From assembly GCF_024436035.1 (NCBI RefSeq), contig NZ_JANFNG010000047.1, forward strand, positions 1 through 38,294: a stretch of 38,294 nucleotides of DNA. Direction: 5' to 3'. Shown here piece by piece: positions 1 through 8,604 of the stretch (the stretch's first letter is position 1; every line of letters starts with the position of its first letter). Source of the stretch: Streptomyces humicola (lineage in GTDB: Bacteria > Actinomycetota > Actinomycetes > Streptomycetales > Streptomycetaceae). Below the pieces are notes generated by a model, which was given only the letters and a program-made list of their open reading frames with translations, was not told the DNA's origin and did no database searches. Both the position numbers and the translations under genes were made by a program.

Positions 1-278
1 TCCCTTCGTTTCTCCAGCTTATCAGACCTTTTCAGGACCGATTCCCGCCGGCGGGGTTTGCCATTCGGGCCCTGCGGCCCTTGCGGCAAGTGAGACTTTA
101 GCGGATCCTCTGCCGCCCGGTCTAATCGAGCGAATTTCGGCTCCTCATTCCGAAAACACGCGCGACAAGGCCGCGACGGCCAGTCGAAAGTGTTTCCGGA
201 GTGGTCGCCCGCGGACCGACCGGAGTCGGCGCTCACGCCGGGCAACTCGGAGAACACTACGGATCGACCGCGAGTGTG

Positions 279-809
279 TCAACTCCTGACAGGGTCGACC
301 CGGTGGAGCACCCGGGCGAGCATCCCGCCCAGCCTCCCGAGCTCATCCGGCGTCAGGTCCTGGAGCAGCGCGGCCTCGAACCCCGCGGCCATGCGCATCG
401 CTTCGAGCCACTTGCCGCGGCCCTCATCCGTCAGCTCGACGATCACCCGTACCCGGTTGCTCTCATCCCGCTCCCGGGTCACCAGTCCCTCGGCGACCAT
501 CCGGTCGATGCGGTGGGTCATCGCGGCCGGTGTCAGCCCGAGGCGCTTGGCCAGTTCGCCGGGTCCCAATCGGTACGGCTTGCCGACCATGACGAGCGCC
601 TTGAGCACCTCCCACTCGGCGTTGCTGATGCCCAGGTCGGCGACCTGCCGTCCGTACGCCACGTTCATCCTGCGGTTCAGGCGTTGCAGCGCAGAGACGA
701 CCTTCTCGATCTGCGGGTCCACCTCCGGGAATTCGCGCTGGTAGATGGCGATCTGCTCGTCGAGATCGATCTCCGTGGGCAGGGGGGCCGACTCGTCCGC
801 TGAGGTCAT
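279..809 (-). CDS. MarR-family transcriptional regulator
   Basis: This 176-residue protein has a winged-helix MarR domain at about residues 40-150. It contains the typical recognition-helix stretch LGLTPAAMTHRIDRMVAEGLV followed by the wing (TRERDESNRVRVIVELTDEG). MarR proteins are dimeric repressors that usually release DNA on binding a small ligand. The gene is divergent from an MFS exporter at 916, the classic arrangement for a regulator of its neighbour's efflux function. An inverted repeat lies between the two genes. The ATG at 809 has no clear SD motif. The ligand is unknown, so substrate assignment is not possible. Confidence 0.93.
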   Translation of the reverse strand: MTSADESAPLPTEIDLDEQIAIYQREFPEVDPQIEKVVSALQRLNRRMNVAYGRQVADLGISNAEWEVLKALVMVGKPYRLGPGELAKRLGLTPAAMTHRIDRMVAEGLVTRERDESNRVRVIVELTDEGRGKWLEAMRMAAGFEAALLQDLTPDELGRLGGMLARVLHRVDPVRS

Positions 810-885
810 GCATCCGAGTATCGCATGGTAATCGTTCGCGCTTAAGTCTTCGGTCGTGTACAGTTTAGCTTCGAACTTTAGGATT

Positions 886-901
886 CAAGTCTTAGGACTT
901 G
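886..901. promoter_or_regulatory. Candidate MarR operator (inverted repeat)
   Basis: The sequence CAAGTC-TTAG-GACTTG is an inverted repeat with perfect 6-base arms and a 4-base spacer, inside the 106-bp intergenic region between divergent marR and MFS genes. It abuts a -10-like TACAAC at 902-907, eight bases before the MFS start. A related half element AAGTCTT lies at 844-850, and TTTAGGA/CTTAGGA is repeated about 14 bp apart around 878-897. Position and symmetry fit a MarR dimer site. Binding itself is inference. Confidence 0.5.
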
Positions 902-915
902 TACAACAAGGGTAG

Positions 916-2229
916 GTGAGTGTGACCAGGGCGATGGGCGCAGCGCTGCGCCGGATCCAGTTGGGCAACGCGCTGAGCGCGTTCGGCAATGGCTTCACGG
1001 TCCCGTTCCTGTTCGTCTACGTGGCGCAGGTGCGGGGCCTTGGTGCGGTTACGGCGGGTGTGGTGCTGTCGGTGTTCGCCGCCGCCGCGCTCGTGGTGCT
1101 GCCGTTCACCGGTCGGTGCATCGACCGGCGTGGCCCGCTGCCCGTTGTGATCGTTGCGTCCGTGGTCTCAGCCTGCGGGGCGCTCGGCTTCGGGCTCTCG
1201 ACGACGGCTCCCACGGCCGTCGTTTTCTCCGCCGTGCTGGGCGCAGGCTTCGCGGTGATCCAGCCGGCGCTGGCCACGCTGATCGTGTGGTGCTCGTCGA
1301 CGGCGACGCGTTCACGCGCGTTCGCCACGCAGTTCTTCCTGAACAACCTGGGGCTCGGCATCGGCGGCCTGTGCGGCGGGCTGCTGGTGGACACGGCGCG
1401 CCCCGCCTCGTTCACCCGGCTGTTCGTGATCGAGTCGGCGATGTTCCTCGCGCTGGCCGCGGTGGTGGCGACGGTGCGGCTGCCGCGCACCGCACATATC
1501 GCGGATGCAACCGCGGACGCACCAGCGGCCGAGGCGAAGGCCGGCGGCGGATGGGGCGCGCTGTTGCGCCACCGGTCGATGGTGCAGCTGTGCCTGCTCG
1601 GCGGTGTGATGTTCTTCGCGTGCTACGGGCAGTTCGAGTCGGGGCTCGCCGCGTTCGCCACCGAGGTCACGCACGTCCGGCCGGCGACGCTCGGTACCGC
1701 GCTCGCCGCGAACACGGCGGTCATCGTGGTCGCGCAGTTCCTGGTGCTGAAGCCGGTCGAGCGGCGGCGGCGCAGCCGGGTCATCGCGCTGGTCGGGCTG
1801 ATCTGGACGGTGGCATGGCTGGCGGCCGGTGCGTCCGGCCTGATCCACGGACACCAGGCGTGGGCGACCGCGGCGATCATCTCGACGTATGCCCTGTTCG
1901 GGCTGGGTGAGGCGATGCTGTCGCCGACGGTGGCGCCGCTCGTCGCCGACCTGGCGCCGTCACGGATGGTCGGGCAGTACAACTCGGCGTTCGCTCTGGT
2001 GAAGCAGGTGGCGCTGGCGATCGGTCCGGCGGTCGGCGGCGCGCTGGCTGCCTCGGGGATGTACGGGCTGTACATCGGTTTGCTGATCGCGTGCTCGCTG
2101 GGGATCGCGGTGCTGGCGCTGCGGCTTGGGCGTGGGCTCAGCCCCGTGCAGGACTCGCCGCTGCGGGCGGTCCGGCAGGCTCCGGAGGCGCAGCACGGCG
2201 TGCAGCAGGAGGTCATGGCAGCCGCGTGA
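916..2229 (+). CDS. MFS transporter (drug-efflux type)
   Basis: The 437-residue protein has about 12 hydrophobic segments in two halves separated by a hydrophilic loop near residues 195-215. The loop 2-3 region carries the MFS motif-A-like stretch GRCIDRRGPLPV. Major facilitator exporters of this size usually extrude drugs or metabolites by proton antiport at the cytoplasmic membrane. GTG at 916 is used here, with an AAGGG SD-like motif just before it; GTG at 922 is the alternative. Divergence from a MarR gene suggests it is repressed by that regulator and induced by its substrate. The substrate is not deducible from sequence. Confidence 0.92.
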   Translation: MSVTRAMGAALRRIQLGNALSAFGNGFTVPFLFVYVAQVRGLGAVTAGVVLSVFAAAALVVLPFTGRCIDRRGPLPVVIVASVVSACGALGFGLSTTAPTAVVFSAVLGAGFAVIQPALATLIVWCSSTATRSRAFATQFFLNNLGLGIGGLCGGLLVDTARPASFTRLFVIESAMFLALAAVVATVRLPRTAHIADATADAPAAEAKAGGGWGALLRHRSMVQLCLLGGVMFFACYGQFESGLAAFATEVTHVRPATLGTALAANTAVIVVAQFLVLKPVERRRRSRVIALVGLIWTVAWLAAGASGLIHGHQAWATAAIISTYALFGLGEAMLSPTVAPLVADLAPSRMVGQYNSAFALVKQVALAIGPAVGGALAASGMYGLYIGLLIACSLGIAVLALRLGRGLSPVQDSPLRAVRQAPEAQHGVQQEVMAAA

Positions 2230-2275
2230 GCGACGCGGTGCATCGCGCGCAAGCCGCGCCTCAGCGCACGCCGGG

Positions 2276-3997
2276 TCACGGCAGGGCAAATTCGCACCAC
2301 ACCGTCTTGCCGCCGCCCAGCGTCCTGCGCGATCCCCATTTCGAGGCGACCGTCGCGATGATGGCGATGCCGCGGCCCGCCTCGTCCCCGGGTTCGGCTC
2401 GACGTCGCCGCGGCAGGTGGTCGTCGCCGTCGGTCACCTCGATGATCAGGCGCCGGTCGGTGCGGCGCAGCCTCAGGCGCATCGGGGGCGTGCCGTGCTG
2501 GAGCGAGTTGGCGACGAGTTCGCTCGCCGCCAGCACGCCCAGGTCGCGTAGTTCGGTGGGGAAGCGCCAGCTGGCCAGGACGCCAGAGGCGAAGGCGCGG
2601 GCGCGCGGTGCGGCTTCGACCCCGCCGAGCAGGTCGAGCGAGGCGTTGCGGAAGAGTTCGGCGTCCGGCCCGGTGCGGCTCGGGTGCTGCAGGACGAGCA
2701 CGGCGACGTCGTCGTCGTGCTCGGCCGTGACGCCGAGCGCCCGCAGCAGGCGGTCGCAGATGACCTGCGGTGTGCCGGTCGCTCCGGCGAGCGCCTGTTC
2801 CAGCGCGGCCACGCCCTCGTCGATGTCCGATTCACGGCGTTCGACGAGGCCGTCGGTGTAGAGGACGGCGGTTGCCCCGGGTTCGAGTGACACGGAGCCG
2901 GAGGTGTGCAGCCAGCCGCCGGTGCCGAGCGGGGGTCCCGTGGGGCCTTCGGCACGCGCGATGGTGCCGTCGGGGTCGCGTACGAGGATGGGCAGATGGC
3001 CCGCGGAGGCGTAGCTGAGGCGGGCCTCGCTCGGGTCGTGGACGGCGTAGATGCAGGTGGCGATCTGGGTGGCGTCGATCTCGGCGGCGAGTCCGTCGAG
3101 CAGCTGGATGACCTCGTGCGGCGGCAGGTCGAGGCGGGCGTAGGCGCGTACGGCGGTGCGCAGTTGGCCCATCACGGCGGCGGCTCGCACACCGCGTCCC
3201 ATCACGTCGCCGATGACGAGGGCGGTGCGTCCCGCGCCGAGGGTGATGACGTCGTACCAGTCGCCGCCGACGGCGGCGTCGGTGCCGCCGGGCTGGTATG
3301 TGGCGGCGACGCGCAGGTCGTCGGGTTGTTCCAGCTCCTGGGGAAGCAGGCTGCGCTGGAGGGTGACGGCGGCCTCGCGCTGGAGGCGTTCGCTGGTGCG
3401 CAGCCGTTCGGCGGCCTGGACCTGGTCGGTGACATCGGCGGCGAAGATCAGCACGCCGGCGGTCTCGTCGTCGCCGCCCTCGGTGACGCCCTTGAGCGGG
3501 GTGCAGGTGAAGGTGAAGTAGCCGTGCCTTCCGGCACCGGAGCCGGCTCCCGTCCAGGTGACCTTGCGGGCCTTGACGGTACGGGGTTTGGCGCTGCGGT
3601 GGACCTGGTCCATCAGCGGCAGCAGGCCGAGGCCGGCGAGTTCGGGCAGGGCGTTTCGTGCGGGCTCCCCCGGTTCGCGGGGGCCGAAGACCTCGGTGTA
3701 GGCGTCGTTGACGTATCCGACGCGGTGGTCCGGGCCGTAGGTGACGGCGATGAGGGCCGGGACCTGGCCGAGCACATCCTGGACGGAGAGCGCGGCGAGC
3801 TGTTCGGCGAGAGCCGACGGTCCGGGGCGCCCGCGTTCGCCGCGTGCGGCCGGAACAGCGCCGGGCCCGGTGCCTTCGCCGGCTCCGCCGGCGCCGGTAT
3901 GCGCGGACGGCGGCTTGGCCGACTTGGCTGCCTTGTTCGCAGCGGCGATACGTCGCTGTGTTCCGGGGAGCCGGGCGCTCCAGCGCGTCAAGTTCAC
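2276..3997 (-). CDS. PAS / SpoIIE PP2C phosphatase / HATPase protein
   Basis: The 573-residue protein has a basic, disordered N-terminus (1-70), a PAS-like sensor at about 72-192, then a short helix leading into a PP2C SpoIIE domain. The metal-binding signatures GGDWYDV (about 244-250) and GDVMGRG (about 263-269) and the later YTDGLVERR motif (about 380) are present. The C-terminal 130 residues form a histidine-kinase-like ATPase with an N-box ELVANSLQHG. This combines an RsbU-like phosphatase with an RsbW-like anti-sigma kinase module, so it probably acts in partner switching of sigma or anti-sigma-antagonist proteins in the cytoplasm. It lies 46 bp from the convergent MFS gene. The start is GTG at 3997. 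Confidence 0.92.
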   Translation of the reverse strand: MNLTRWSARLPGTQRRIAAANKAAKSAKPPSAHTGAGGAGEGTGPGAVPAARGERGRPGPSALAEQLAALSVQDVLGQVPALIAVTYGPDHRVGYVNDAYTEVFGPREPGEPARNALPELAGLGLLPLMDQVHRSAKPRTVKARKVTWTGAGSGAGRHGYFTFTCTPLKGVTEGGDDETAGVLIFAADVTDQVQAAERLRTSERLQREAAVTLQRSLLPQELEQPDDLRVAATYQPGGTDAAVGGDWYDVITLGAGRTALVIGDVMGRGVRAAAVMGQLRTAVRAYARLDLPPHEVIQLLDGLAAEIDATQIATCIYAVHDPSEARLSYASAGHLPILVRDPDGTIARAEGPTGPPLGTGGWLHTSGSVSLEPGATAVLYTDGLVERRESDIDEGVAALEQALAGATGTPQVICDRLLRALGVTAEHDDDVAVLVLQHPSRTGPDAELFRNASLDLLGGVEAAPRARAFASGVLASWRFPTELRDLGVLAASELVANSLQHGTPPMRLRLRRTDRRLIIEVTDGDDHLPRRRRAEPGDEAGRGIAIIATVASKWGSRRTLGGGKTVWCEFALP

Positions 3998-4073
3998 GGA
4001 TCGATGCCTCGTGCTGTTGCTGTCGTACCGGATGGCTCGGCCGGGCCGGCTGGCGGGCGGAAGTGGGTGCTCG

Positions 4074-4103
4074 GTGGTGCTGATCGGTGTGGTGCTGATC
4101 GGT
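4074..4103. repeat. 15-bp tandem repeat upstream of SpoIIE phosphatase
   Basis: GTGGTGCTGATCGGT occurs twice in perfect tandem (4074-4088 and 4089-4103). It lies in the 227-bp gap between the NADH dehydrogenase stop and the phosphatase start, about 80-110 bp upstream of that start. It could be a regulator site for the phosphatase promoter, or chance duplication. No known motif is recognised. Confidence 0.4.
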
Positions 4104-4224
4104 TCTGGAGGGAGCGTAGTGGGGCGGGGATGGCAGGCCCAGCCGGTCGTACGGTCCTACGCATCGGCTGTGCGAGCGCCTTTGCTCTCTACTCGCCCTG
4201 TGTGCGGGGCGTGCAGGATCCGTG

Positions 4225-5583
4225 CTACGCCTGCGGATTTCTGCCCGTTCCGGCGGCGAACTCGAATTCGGCGCGCGGGTTCTCCAGCGATCCGAGGGCG
4301 ACGATCTCCCGTTTGAAGAGCGCGGCGAGCGTCCAGTCGGCGACGACGCGTGCCTTGCGGTTGATGGTCGGGACACGGCTGAGGTGGTAGGCGCGGTGCA
4401 TGAGCCAGGCAGAGTATCCCTTGAGTCTGCGCCCGTACAGGTGGGCGACGCCCTTGTGGAGGCCGAGCGAGGCGACCGACCCGGCGGAGGCGTGCCGGTA
4501 CTCCTTGATCTCACTGCCGCGCAGCGAGGCGACGACGTTGTCCGCGAGGACTTTGGCCTGGCGGACGGCGTGCTGGGCGTTGGGCGCGCACTCGGGGCCG
4601 GAGGCCGCGCCGGCGGTGATGTCGGGCACGGAGGCGGCGTCCCCTGCCGTCCATGCGTCGTCGGTGCCGTCGATGCGCAGGGTCGCGGTGGCGCGCAGGC
4701 GTCCGCGGTCGGTGCGCGGCAGGTCGGAGGCTTCCACGATCGGGTGAGGTTTGACCCCCGCGGTCCACACGAGCGTGCGAGTGGGGAAACGGGCGCCGTC
4801 GCTGAGCACGGCGACGCGGTTCTCGCACGATTCCAGCCGGGTCCCGAGTCGTACGTCGATGTTGCGGCCGCGAAGTTCGCGCACGGTGTAGCGGCCGAGT
4901 TCCTCGCCGACCTCGGGCAGGATGCGGTCGCTGGCCTCGACGAGGACCCAGCGCATGTCGTCCGGCGTGACGTTGTGGTAGTGGCGGACGGCGTAGCGCG
5001 CCATGTCCTCGAGTTCACCGAGTGCCTCGACCCCCGCGAAGCCGCCGCCGACGAAGACGAAGGTCAACGCGGCGTCACGGACGTCCACATCGCGGGTGGA
5101 GGAGGCGATGTCGAGCTGTTCGAGCACGTGGTTGCGCAGGCCGACCGCTTCTTCGACGGTCTTGAAGCCGATGCCCGCCTCGGCAAGACCTGGGACGGGG
5201 AGGGTTCGGGAGACGGATCCTGGGGCGAGGATCAGCACGTCGTAGGCGATGTCCAGCTCGCCGCGGCCCTCGTGCTCGGTGGCGAGTGTGGTGACGACGG
5301 CGGTCTTCTTGGCGTGATCGATGCGTCGCGCCTCGCCGACGAGGACGGTGCACTTGGGCAGCACGCGGCGCAGCGGCACGACGACGTGCGCCGGGGCGAT
5401 CGAGCCGGCCGCCGTCTCGGGGAGAAACGGCTGGTATGTCATATAGGGATCCGGCGAAATCACGACGATTTCCGCCTCGTCCCGGCTCAGCTTCCGTTGC
5501 AGGCGCAGGGCTGCGTACATGCCGACGTAACCACCGCCGACCACCAGAATCCGTGCGGGCTCCTTCACCCTCCCATGAGGCAC
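4225..5583 (-). CDS. ndh: Type II NADH dehydrogenase (NAD(P)/FAD-dependent oxidoreductase)
   Basis: The protein of about 452 residues begins with a dinucleotide-binding motif (ILVVGGGYVGMYAA) and has a second one (FVFVGGGFAGVEALGELEDMA). It also has the ATG-like TLVWTAGVKPHP and the FAD-contacting WTAGDAASVPD. This is the single-subunit, non-proton-pumping NADH:quinone oxidoreductase layout, attached to the inner face of the membrane. The reading frame is open upstream to a TTG at 5676. Homology to the family begins only at the glycine-rich strand, so GTG at 5583 or GTG at 5568 (next to GGGAGG) is the likely start. It is divergent from the TetR gene at 5749; in S. coelicolor the corresponding NADH dehydrogenase sits beside atrA and is a reported AtrA target. 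Confidence 0.92.
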   Translation of the reverse strand: MPHGRVKEPARILVVGGGYVGMYAALRLQRKLSRDEAEIVVISPDPYMTYQPFLPETAAGSIAPAHVVVPLRRVLPKCTVLVGEARRIDHAKKTAVVTTLATEHEGRGELDIAYDVLILAPGSVSRTLPVPGLAEAGIGFKTVEEAVGLRNHVLEQLDIASSTRDVDVRDAALTFVFVGGGFAGVEALGELEDMARYAVRHYHNVTPDDMRWVLVEASDRILPEVGEELGRYTVRELRGRNIDVRLGTRLESCENRVAVLSDGARFPTRTLVWTAGVKPHPIVEASDLPRTDRGRLRATATLRIDGTDDAWTAGDAASVPDITAGAASGPECAPNAQHAVRQAKVLADNVVASLRGSEIKEYRHASAGSVASLGLHKGVAHLYGRRLKGYSAWLMHRAYHLSRVPTINRKARVVADWTLAALFKREIVALGSLENPRAEFEFAAGTGRNPQA

Positions 5584-5708
5584 CGACAACCGGATGTTTG
5601 TCCACAGGGAGGTTCGAGCCGCCGTGATATCAGCCCCTGGCGCGGTGGGCCCTCTTCTTTCTTGACCTGTCCTCAACTATGTTCATATGCCGTCATGTGG
5701 GGCGGGGA

Positions 5709-5725
5709 GTCTCCGGGGGGGAGAC
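5709..5725 (+). promoter_or_regulatory. Inverted repeat in the ndh-atrA intergenic region
   Basis: GTCTCC and GGAGAC form a 6-base stem around a five-G loop, 23 bases before the ATG of the TetR gene. It could be an operator half-site pair or a leader hairpin affecting translation. The region also has AT-rich TATGTTCATATG at about 5679-5690 that may hold -10 elements. No established AtrA consensus is confidently seen. Confidence 0.25.
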
Positions 5726-5748
5726 GCGATTTTCCGGGGGATACGCGT

Positions 5749-6561
5749 ATGCACATTCAAGAGCCGCAGTGGGCGATGCCGACAGGTTCGGCTTCAGCAG
5801 CGGGCGGGGACGACGGCGGTACGGGCGCGGGCGGGGACGACGGCGGTACGGGCGCGGGCGGCGTGGGCGCGGGGCACATGCGGCATTCGCCGCTCCGCGT
5901 CGACGCCCAGCGCAATCTGGAGCATGTGCTGCGGGCGGCGCGTGAGGTGTTCGGCGAACTGGGATACGGGGCGCCGATGGAGGACGTGGCGCGCCGCGCG
6001 CGGGTCGGGGTGGGCACCGTCTACCGGCGCTTTCCCAGCAAGGACGTTCTCGTGCGGCGGATCGCCGAGGAGGAGACGGCCCGGCTGACCGAGCAGGCGC
6101 GCACGGCCCTGGGTCAGGAGGACGAACCGTGGGCGGCGTTGTCGCGGTTTCTGCGGACCTCGGTGGCGTCGGGCGCGGGGCGGCTGCTGCCGCCGCAGGT
6201 GTTGCACGTCGTCAGTGAGCCGGAGTCATCGCGGCCTGGTGAGGACGGCGGGGAGCCGGAGCCACGCGTTCCGCAGCAGCGTGAGCCGCGCGCGGAGCTG
6301 AACGTACACGGGGACGATGCGGGCGATCCGGATGCCCCGGGCGAGGGCGCCGGGGTGTCGGCGCTGCTGTCGGTGGTCGGCCAGTTGGTGGAGCGGGCAC
6401 GTGCGGCCGGTGAGCTGCGGTCGGACGTGAGCGTCGCGGATGTGCTGCTGGTGATAGCCACCTCGGCGCCGTCGTTGCCGGATCCCGCGCAGCATGCGGC
6501 GGCTTCGGCGCGGCTGCTGGAGATCCTGCTCGAAGGGCTGCGCTCGCGCAGCAGGCCCTAG
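5749..6561 (+). CDS. atrA: TetR-family regulator, AtrA-like
   Basis: The 270-residue protein has a Gly/Asp-rich disordered N-terminus of about 45 residues. A TetR HTH at about 55-100 follows (MEDVARRARVGVGTVYRRFP, then SKDVLVRRIAEEE) and then a helical ligand domain interrupted by an acidic linker. In Streptomyces, AtrA is a TetR regulator that activates antibiotic pathway genes such as actII-ORF4 and responds to metabolic state. The assignment rests on the HTH, the N-terminus and the divergent NADH dehydrogenase. ATG at 5749 has GGGGGA eight bases upstream. The much longer open frame upstream is antisense to ndh and is not coding. A hairpin follows the stop. Confidence 0.82.
   Translation: MHIQEPQWAMPTGSASAAGGDDGGTGAGGDDGGTGAGGVGAGHMRHSPLRVDAQRNLEHVLRAAREVFGELGYGAPMEDVARRARVGVGTVYRRFPSKDVLVRRIAEEETARLTEQARTALGQEDEPWAALSRFLRTSVASGAGRLLPPQVLHVVSEPESSRPGEDGGEPEPRVPQQREPRAELNVHGDDAGDPDAPGEGAGVSALLSVVGQLVERARAAGELRSDVSVADVLLVIATSAPSLPDPAQHAAASARLLEILLEGLRSRSRP
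5800..5861 (+). repeat. 27-bp tandem repeat inside atrA-like gene
   Basis: Two perfect 27-bp units (5800-5826 and 5827-5853) plus an 8-bp partial third copy encode AGGDDGGTG twice in the disordered N-terminus. The length is a multiple of three, so copy-number change keeps the frame and would only lengthen or shorten the linker before the HTH. Confidence 0.8.
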
Positions 6562-6562
6562 T

Positions 6563-6592
6563 GCGCCCCGAACGGGTGACGTTCGGGGGCGC
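6563..6592 (+). terminator. Hairpin terminator after atrA-like gene
   Basis: GCGCCCCGAACG pairs with CGTTCGGGGGCGC (one bulged G) around a short loop, beginning two bases after the stop codon. There is no U-tract, as is common for actinobacterial terminators. Confidence 0.65.
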
Positions 6593-6708
6593 GGAGCGCG
6601 AAGTCCGCACGGACGAGTGGTTCCTGTTACTCGGCGTATCAGTGCGACCGGAAATGTGCGACTCTTTGGCGGTGGCTCGATGCATCACTGTCTTCGGGGG
6701 CTTCCGCG

Positions 6709-8604
6709 ATGGGCGTTGACGACGGCCGGAACGACTCGCGCAAACAGAGAATCCCCGGGCAGGCCACCGGGCCCGCCGCCGAGACCGAGTCCGACACCGT
6801 GCCCGAGACGGCGGCCGACGTTGCGGCGCAGCCTGCTGCCGCGCCGGGCCCGTCCGGGCACGAGGCCGCGCGTCAGTCTGCGGGCGAGAATGTGCCGCCG
6901 CAGCGCGAACACCCGGGGAACGCCGACACCGCGCAGCCGGATGCCGACCTGGTGGCCCGGGTCCGCGGCGGCGACGACAGCGCCTACGAGGAGCTGTACC
7001 GGCGGCACGCCGACGCCGTGCGCCGCTATGCGCGCACCTGCTGCCGTGACGCGCACACCGCCGAGGACCTGACGGGCGAGGTGTTCGCCCGTACGTTGCA
7101 CGCCGTACGCGGCGGCAGCGGGCCGGACTCCGCGGTGCGCGCCTATCTGCTCACCACCGTGCGGCGGGTCGCCGCATCCTGGGCGAACACCGCGAAGCGG
7201 GAGCAACTGGTAGAGGACTTTGCGGTGTTCGCGGTTTCGGCCACCGGCTCGACGGCCAACGAGGACACGCTCGACCTCGGCGCCGACGTCCGCGCGATGC
7301 ACCAGGCCGAGCAGTCCCTCGCCATCAAGGCCTTCCGCACGCTGCCCGAGCGGTGGCAGGCGGTGCTGTGGCACACCGCCGTCGAGGAGGAGTCCCCGAG
7401 CCAGATCGCGCCGCTGCTCGGCCTGACCGCCAATGCCACGGCGGTGCTGGCGCACCGGGCGCGCGAAGGATTGCGCCAGGCGTATCTGCAGGCGCACGTG
7501 AACGTGGCGCTCACGACGTCGAAGTCCGAATGCGCCCAGTACGCCGACCGGCTCGGTGCGCACGCCCGCGGCAGTCTGCGGTTGCGTGCCGACCGGGAGT
7601 TGCGCGGCCATCTGCAGGAGTGCTCCAAGTGCAGGGCGGCGGCGGTGGAGCTCGCCGACGTCAACGCGTGCCTGAAGGGGCTGCTTCCGGTGGCCACCGT
7701 CGGGTGGTTTGCCGCCGCGTACGCCGCAAAGGTTGCCGGAGTCGCTGCCGCCGGCGCCGCGGGTGCGGCAGGAGCCGGTGCGGCCGCCGCTGCCGCGTCA
7801 GGGTCCGGATCGGGCAGCGCCGTCGGCGGCGCGGCCGGAGCCGCGGCCTCCGAGGGCGCCAGTCTGCCCGCGAAGATCGGCATCGCGGCGGGAGTGGTGG
7901 TGGCCGCGGCCGGTGTCGCGCTCGCCGCCACGCTGCTCGGCAACCACTCACCCGCGCCGAAGCCGCAGGCCAAGCCGCCCGCGGCGCCACGCCCCATCGT
8001 CCAGGTGTCGAACCCGGCCCCCAGGCCGAGACCGACGCCCACCCCCACTGCGGCACCGACGGCGCCCGCCGCGGCGCCCACACACGCACCGCCGCCGCCG
8101 ACGCCGAGCGCCGCACCGACGCCGTCCCGCAAGCCCACCCCGGCTCCGACGCCCACCGCGCCCCCGCCGGCCACCGTCTATCGGGTCAACCAGCTGCAGT
8201 GGAGCGTCCTCAGCAACGGCAACGCGCCCACGGTGGACGAAACGCAGAGCAGTTGGATGTGGCAGCGCAACGGCATGACCATCGACGGCCGGTCCTACGC
8301 CGCCGGCGTCACCGTGGGCGCCCCCTCGTCCGTCCTCATCGACCTCAACCGCACCTGCACCTCGTACGACGCGATGGCCGGGGTCGATGACATGGCGATG
8401 GGACTGGGCACGGTCCGCTTCCTCGTCTACGGGGACGGGACGCTGCTGTACGAGTCGGGTGCCGTGCAGAGCGGCGACCCTGCCGTACCGGTGCACGCCG
8501 GCCTCACCGGGCACAGGACGCTGCGGCTCGTCGTCGAGCCGACCGACCCGCTGCAGCTCGCGAACGTCGCGGACTGGGCAGATTCGCGCATCACCTGCCA
8601 GTAG
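6709..8604 (+). CDS. Membrane-anchored ECF sigma factor with zinc-finger and NPCBM-like domain
   Basis: This is a 631-residue fusion. Residues 1-77 are disordered. Residues 78-160 match sigma region 2 (LVARVRGGDDSAYEELYRRH, AEDLTGEVFART). Residues 206-258 match sigma region 4 (LPERWQAVLWHTAVEEESPS, then APLLGLTANATAVLAHRAREG). H301-x3-C305-x2-C308 (HLQECSKC) is the signature of a zf-HC2/ZAS anti-sigma domain. An Ala/Gly-rich linker leads to one TM segment at about 389-411, a Pro/Thr/Ala linker (413-488) and a C-terminal domain of about 140 residues resembling NPCBM carbohydrate-binding modules, predicted to be extracellular. Sigma, anti-sigma-like finger, anchor and sensor are thus in one chain. 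How the sigma part would be released (proteolysis or allostery) is unknown. It is convergent with the next gene and overlaps it by 14 bp. Confidence 0.9.
   Translation: MGVDDGRNDSRKQRIPGQATGPAAETESDTVPETAADVAAQPAAAPGPSGHEAARQSAGENVPPQREHPGNADTAQPDADLVARVRGGDDSAYEELYRRHADAVRRYARTCCRDAHTAEDLTGEVFARTLHAVRGGSGPDSAVRAYLLTTVRRVAASWANTAKREQLVEDFAVFAVSATGSTANEDTLDLGADVRAMHQAEQSLAIKAFRTLPERWQAVLWHTAVEEESPSQIAPLLGLTANATAVLAHRAREGLRQAYLQAHVNVALTTSKSECAQYADRLGAHARGSLRLRADRELRGHLQECSKCRAAAVELADVNACLKGLLPVATVGWFAAAYAAKVAGVAAAGAAGAAGAGAAAAAASGSGSGSAVGGAAGAAASEGASLPAKIGIAAGVVVAAAGVALAATLLGNHSPAPKPQAKPPAAPRPIVQVSNPAPRPRPTPTPTAAPTAPAAAPTHAPPPPTPSAAPTPSRKPTPAPTPTAPPPATVYRVNQLQWSVLSNGNAPTVDETQSSWMWQRNGMTIDGRSYAAGVTVGAPSSVLIDLNRTCTSYDAMAGVDDMAMGLGTVRFLVYGDGTLLYESGAVQSGDPAVPVHAGLTGHRTLRLVVEPTDPLQLANVADWADSRITCQ

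Noticed and set aside
44-59. CCCGCCGGCGGG palindrome followed by TTT as a terminator
   Set aside because: The palindrome has no free loop and no gene is seen to end before it within the window. The first 278 bases hold no supported feature.
2832-5018. 728-residue Arg/Pro-rich minus-strand frame
   Set aside because: It spans out of frame across the phosphatase and NADH dehydrogenase genes and has shadow composition.
4222-5748. In-frame 5' extension of the TetR gene to 779 residues
   Set aside because: It is antisense to the NADH dehydrogenase gene. The ATG at 5749 has a proper SD and starts the AtrA-like sequence.
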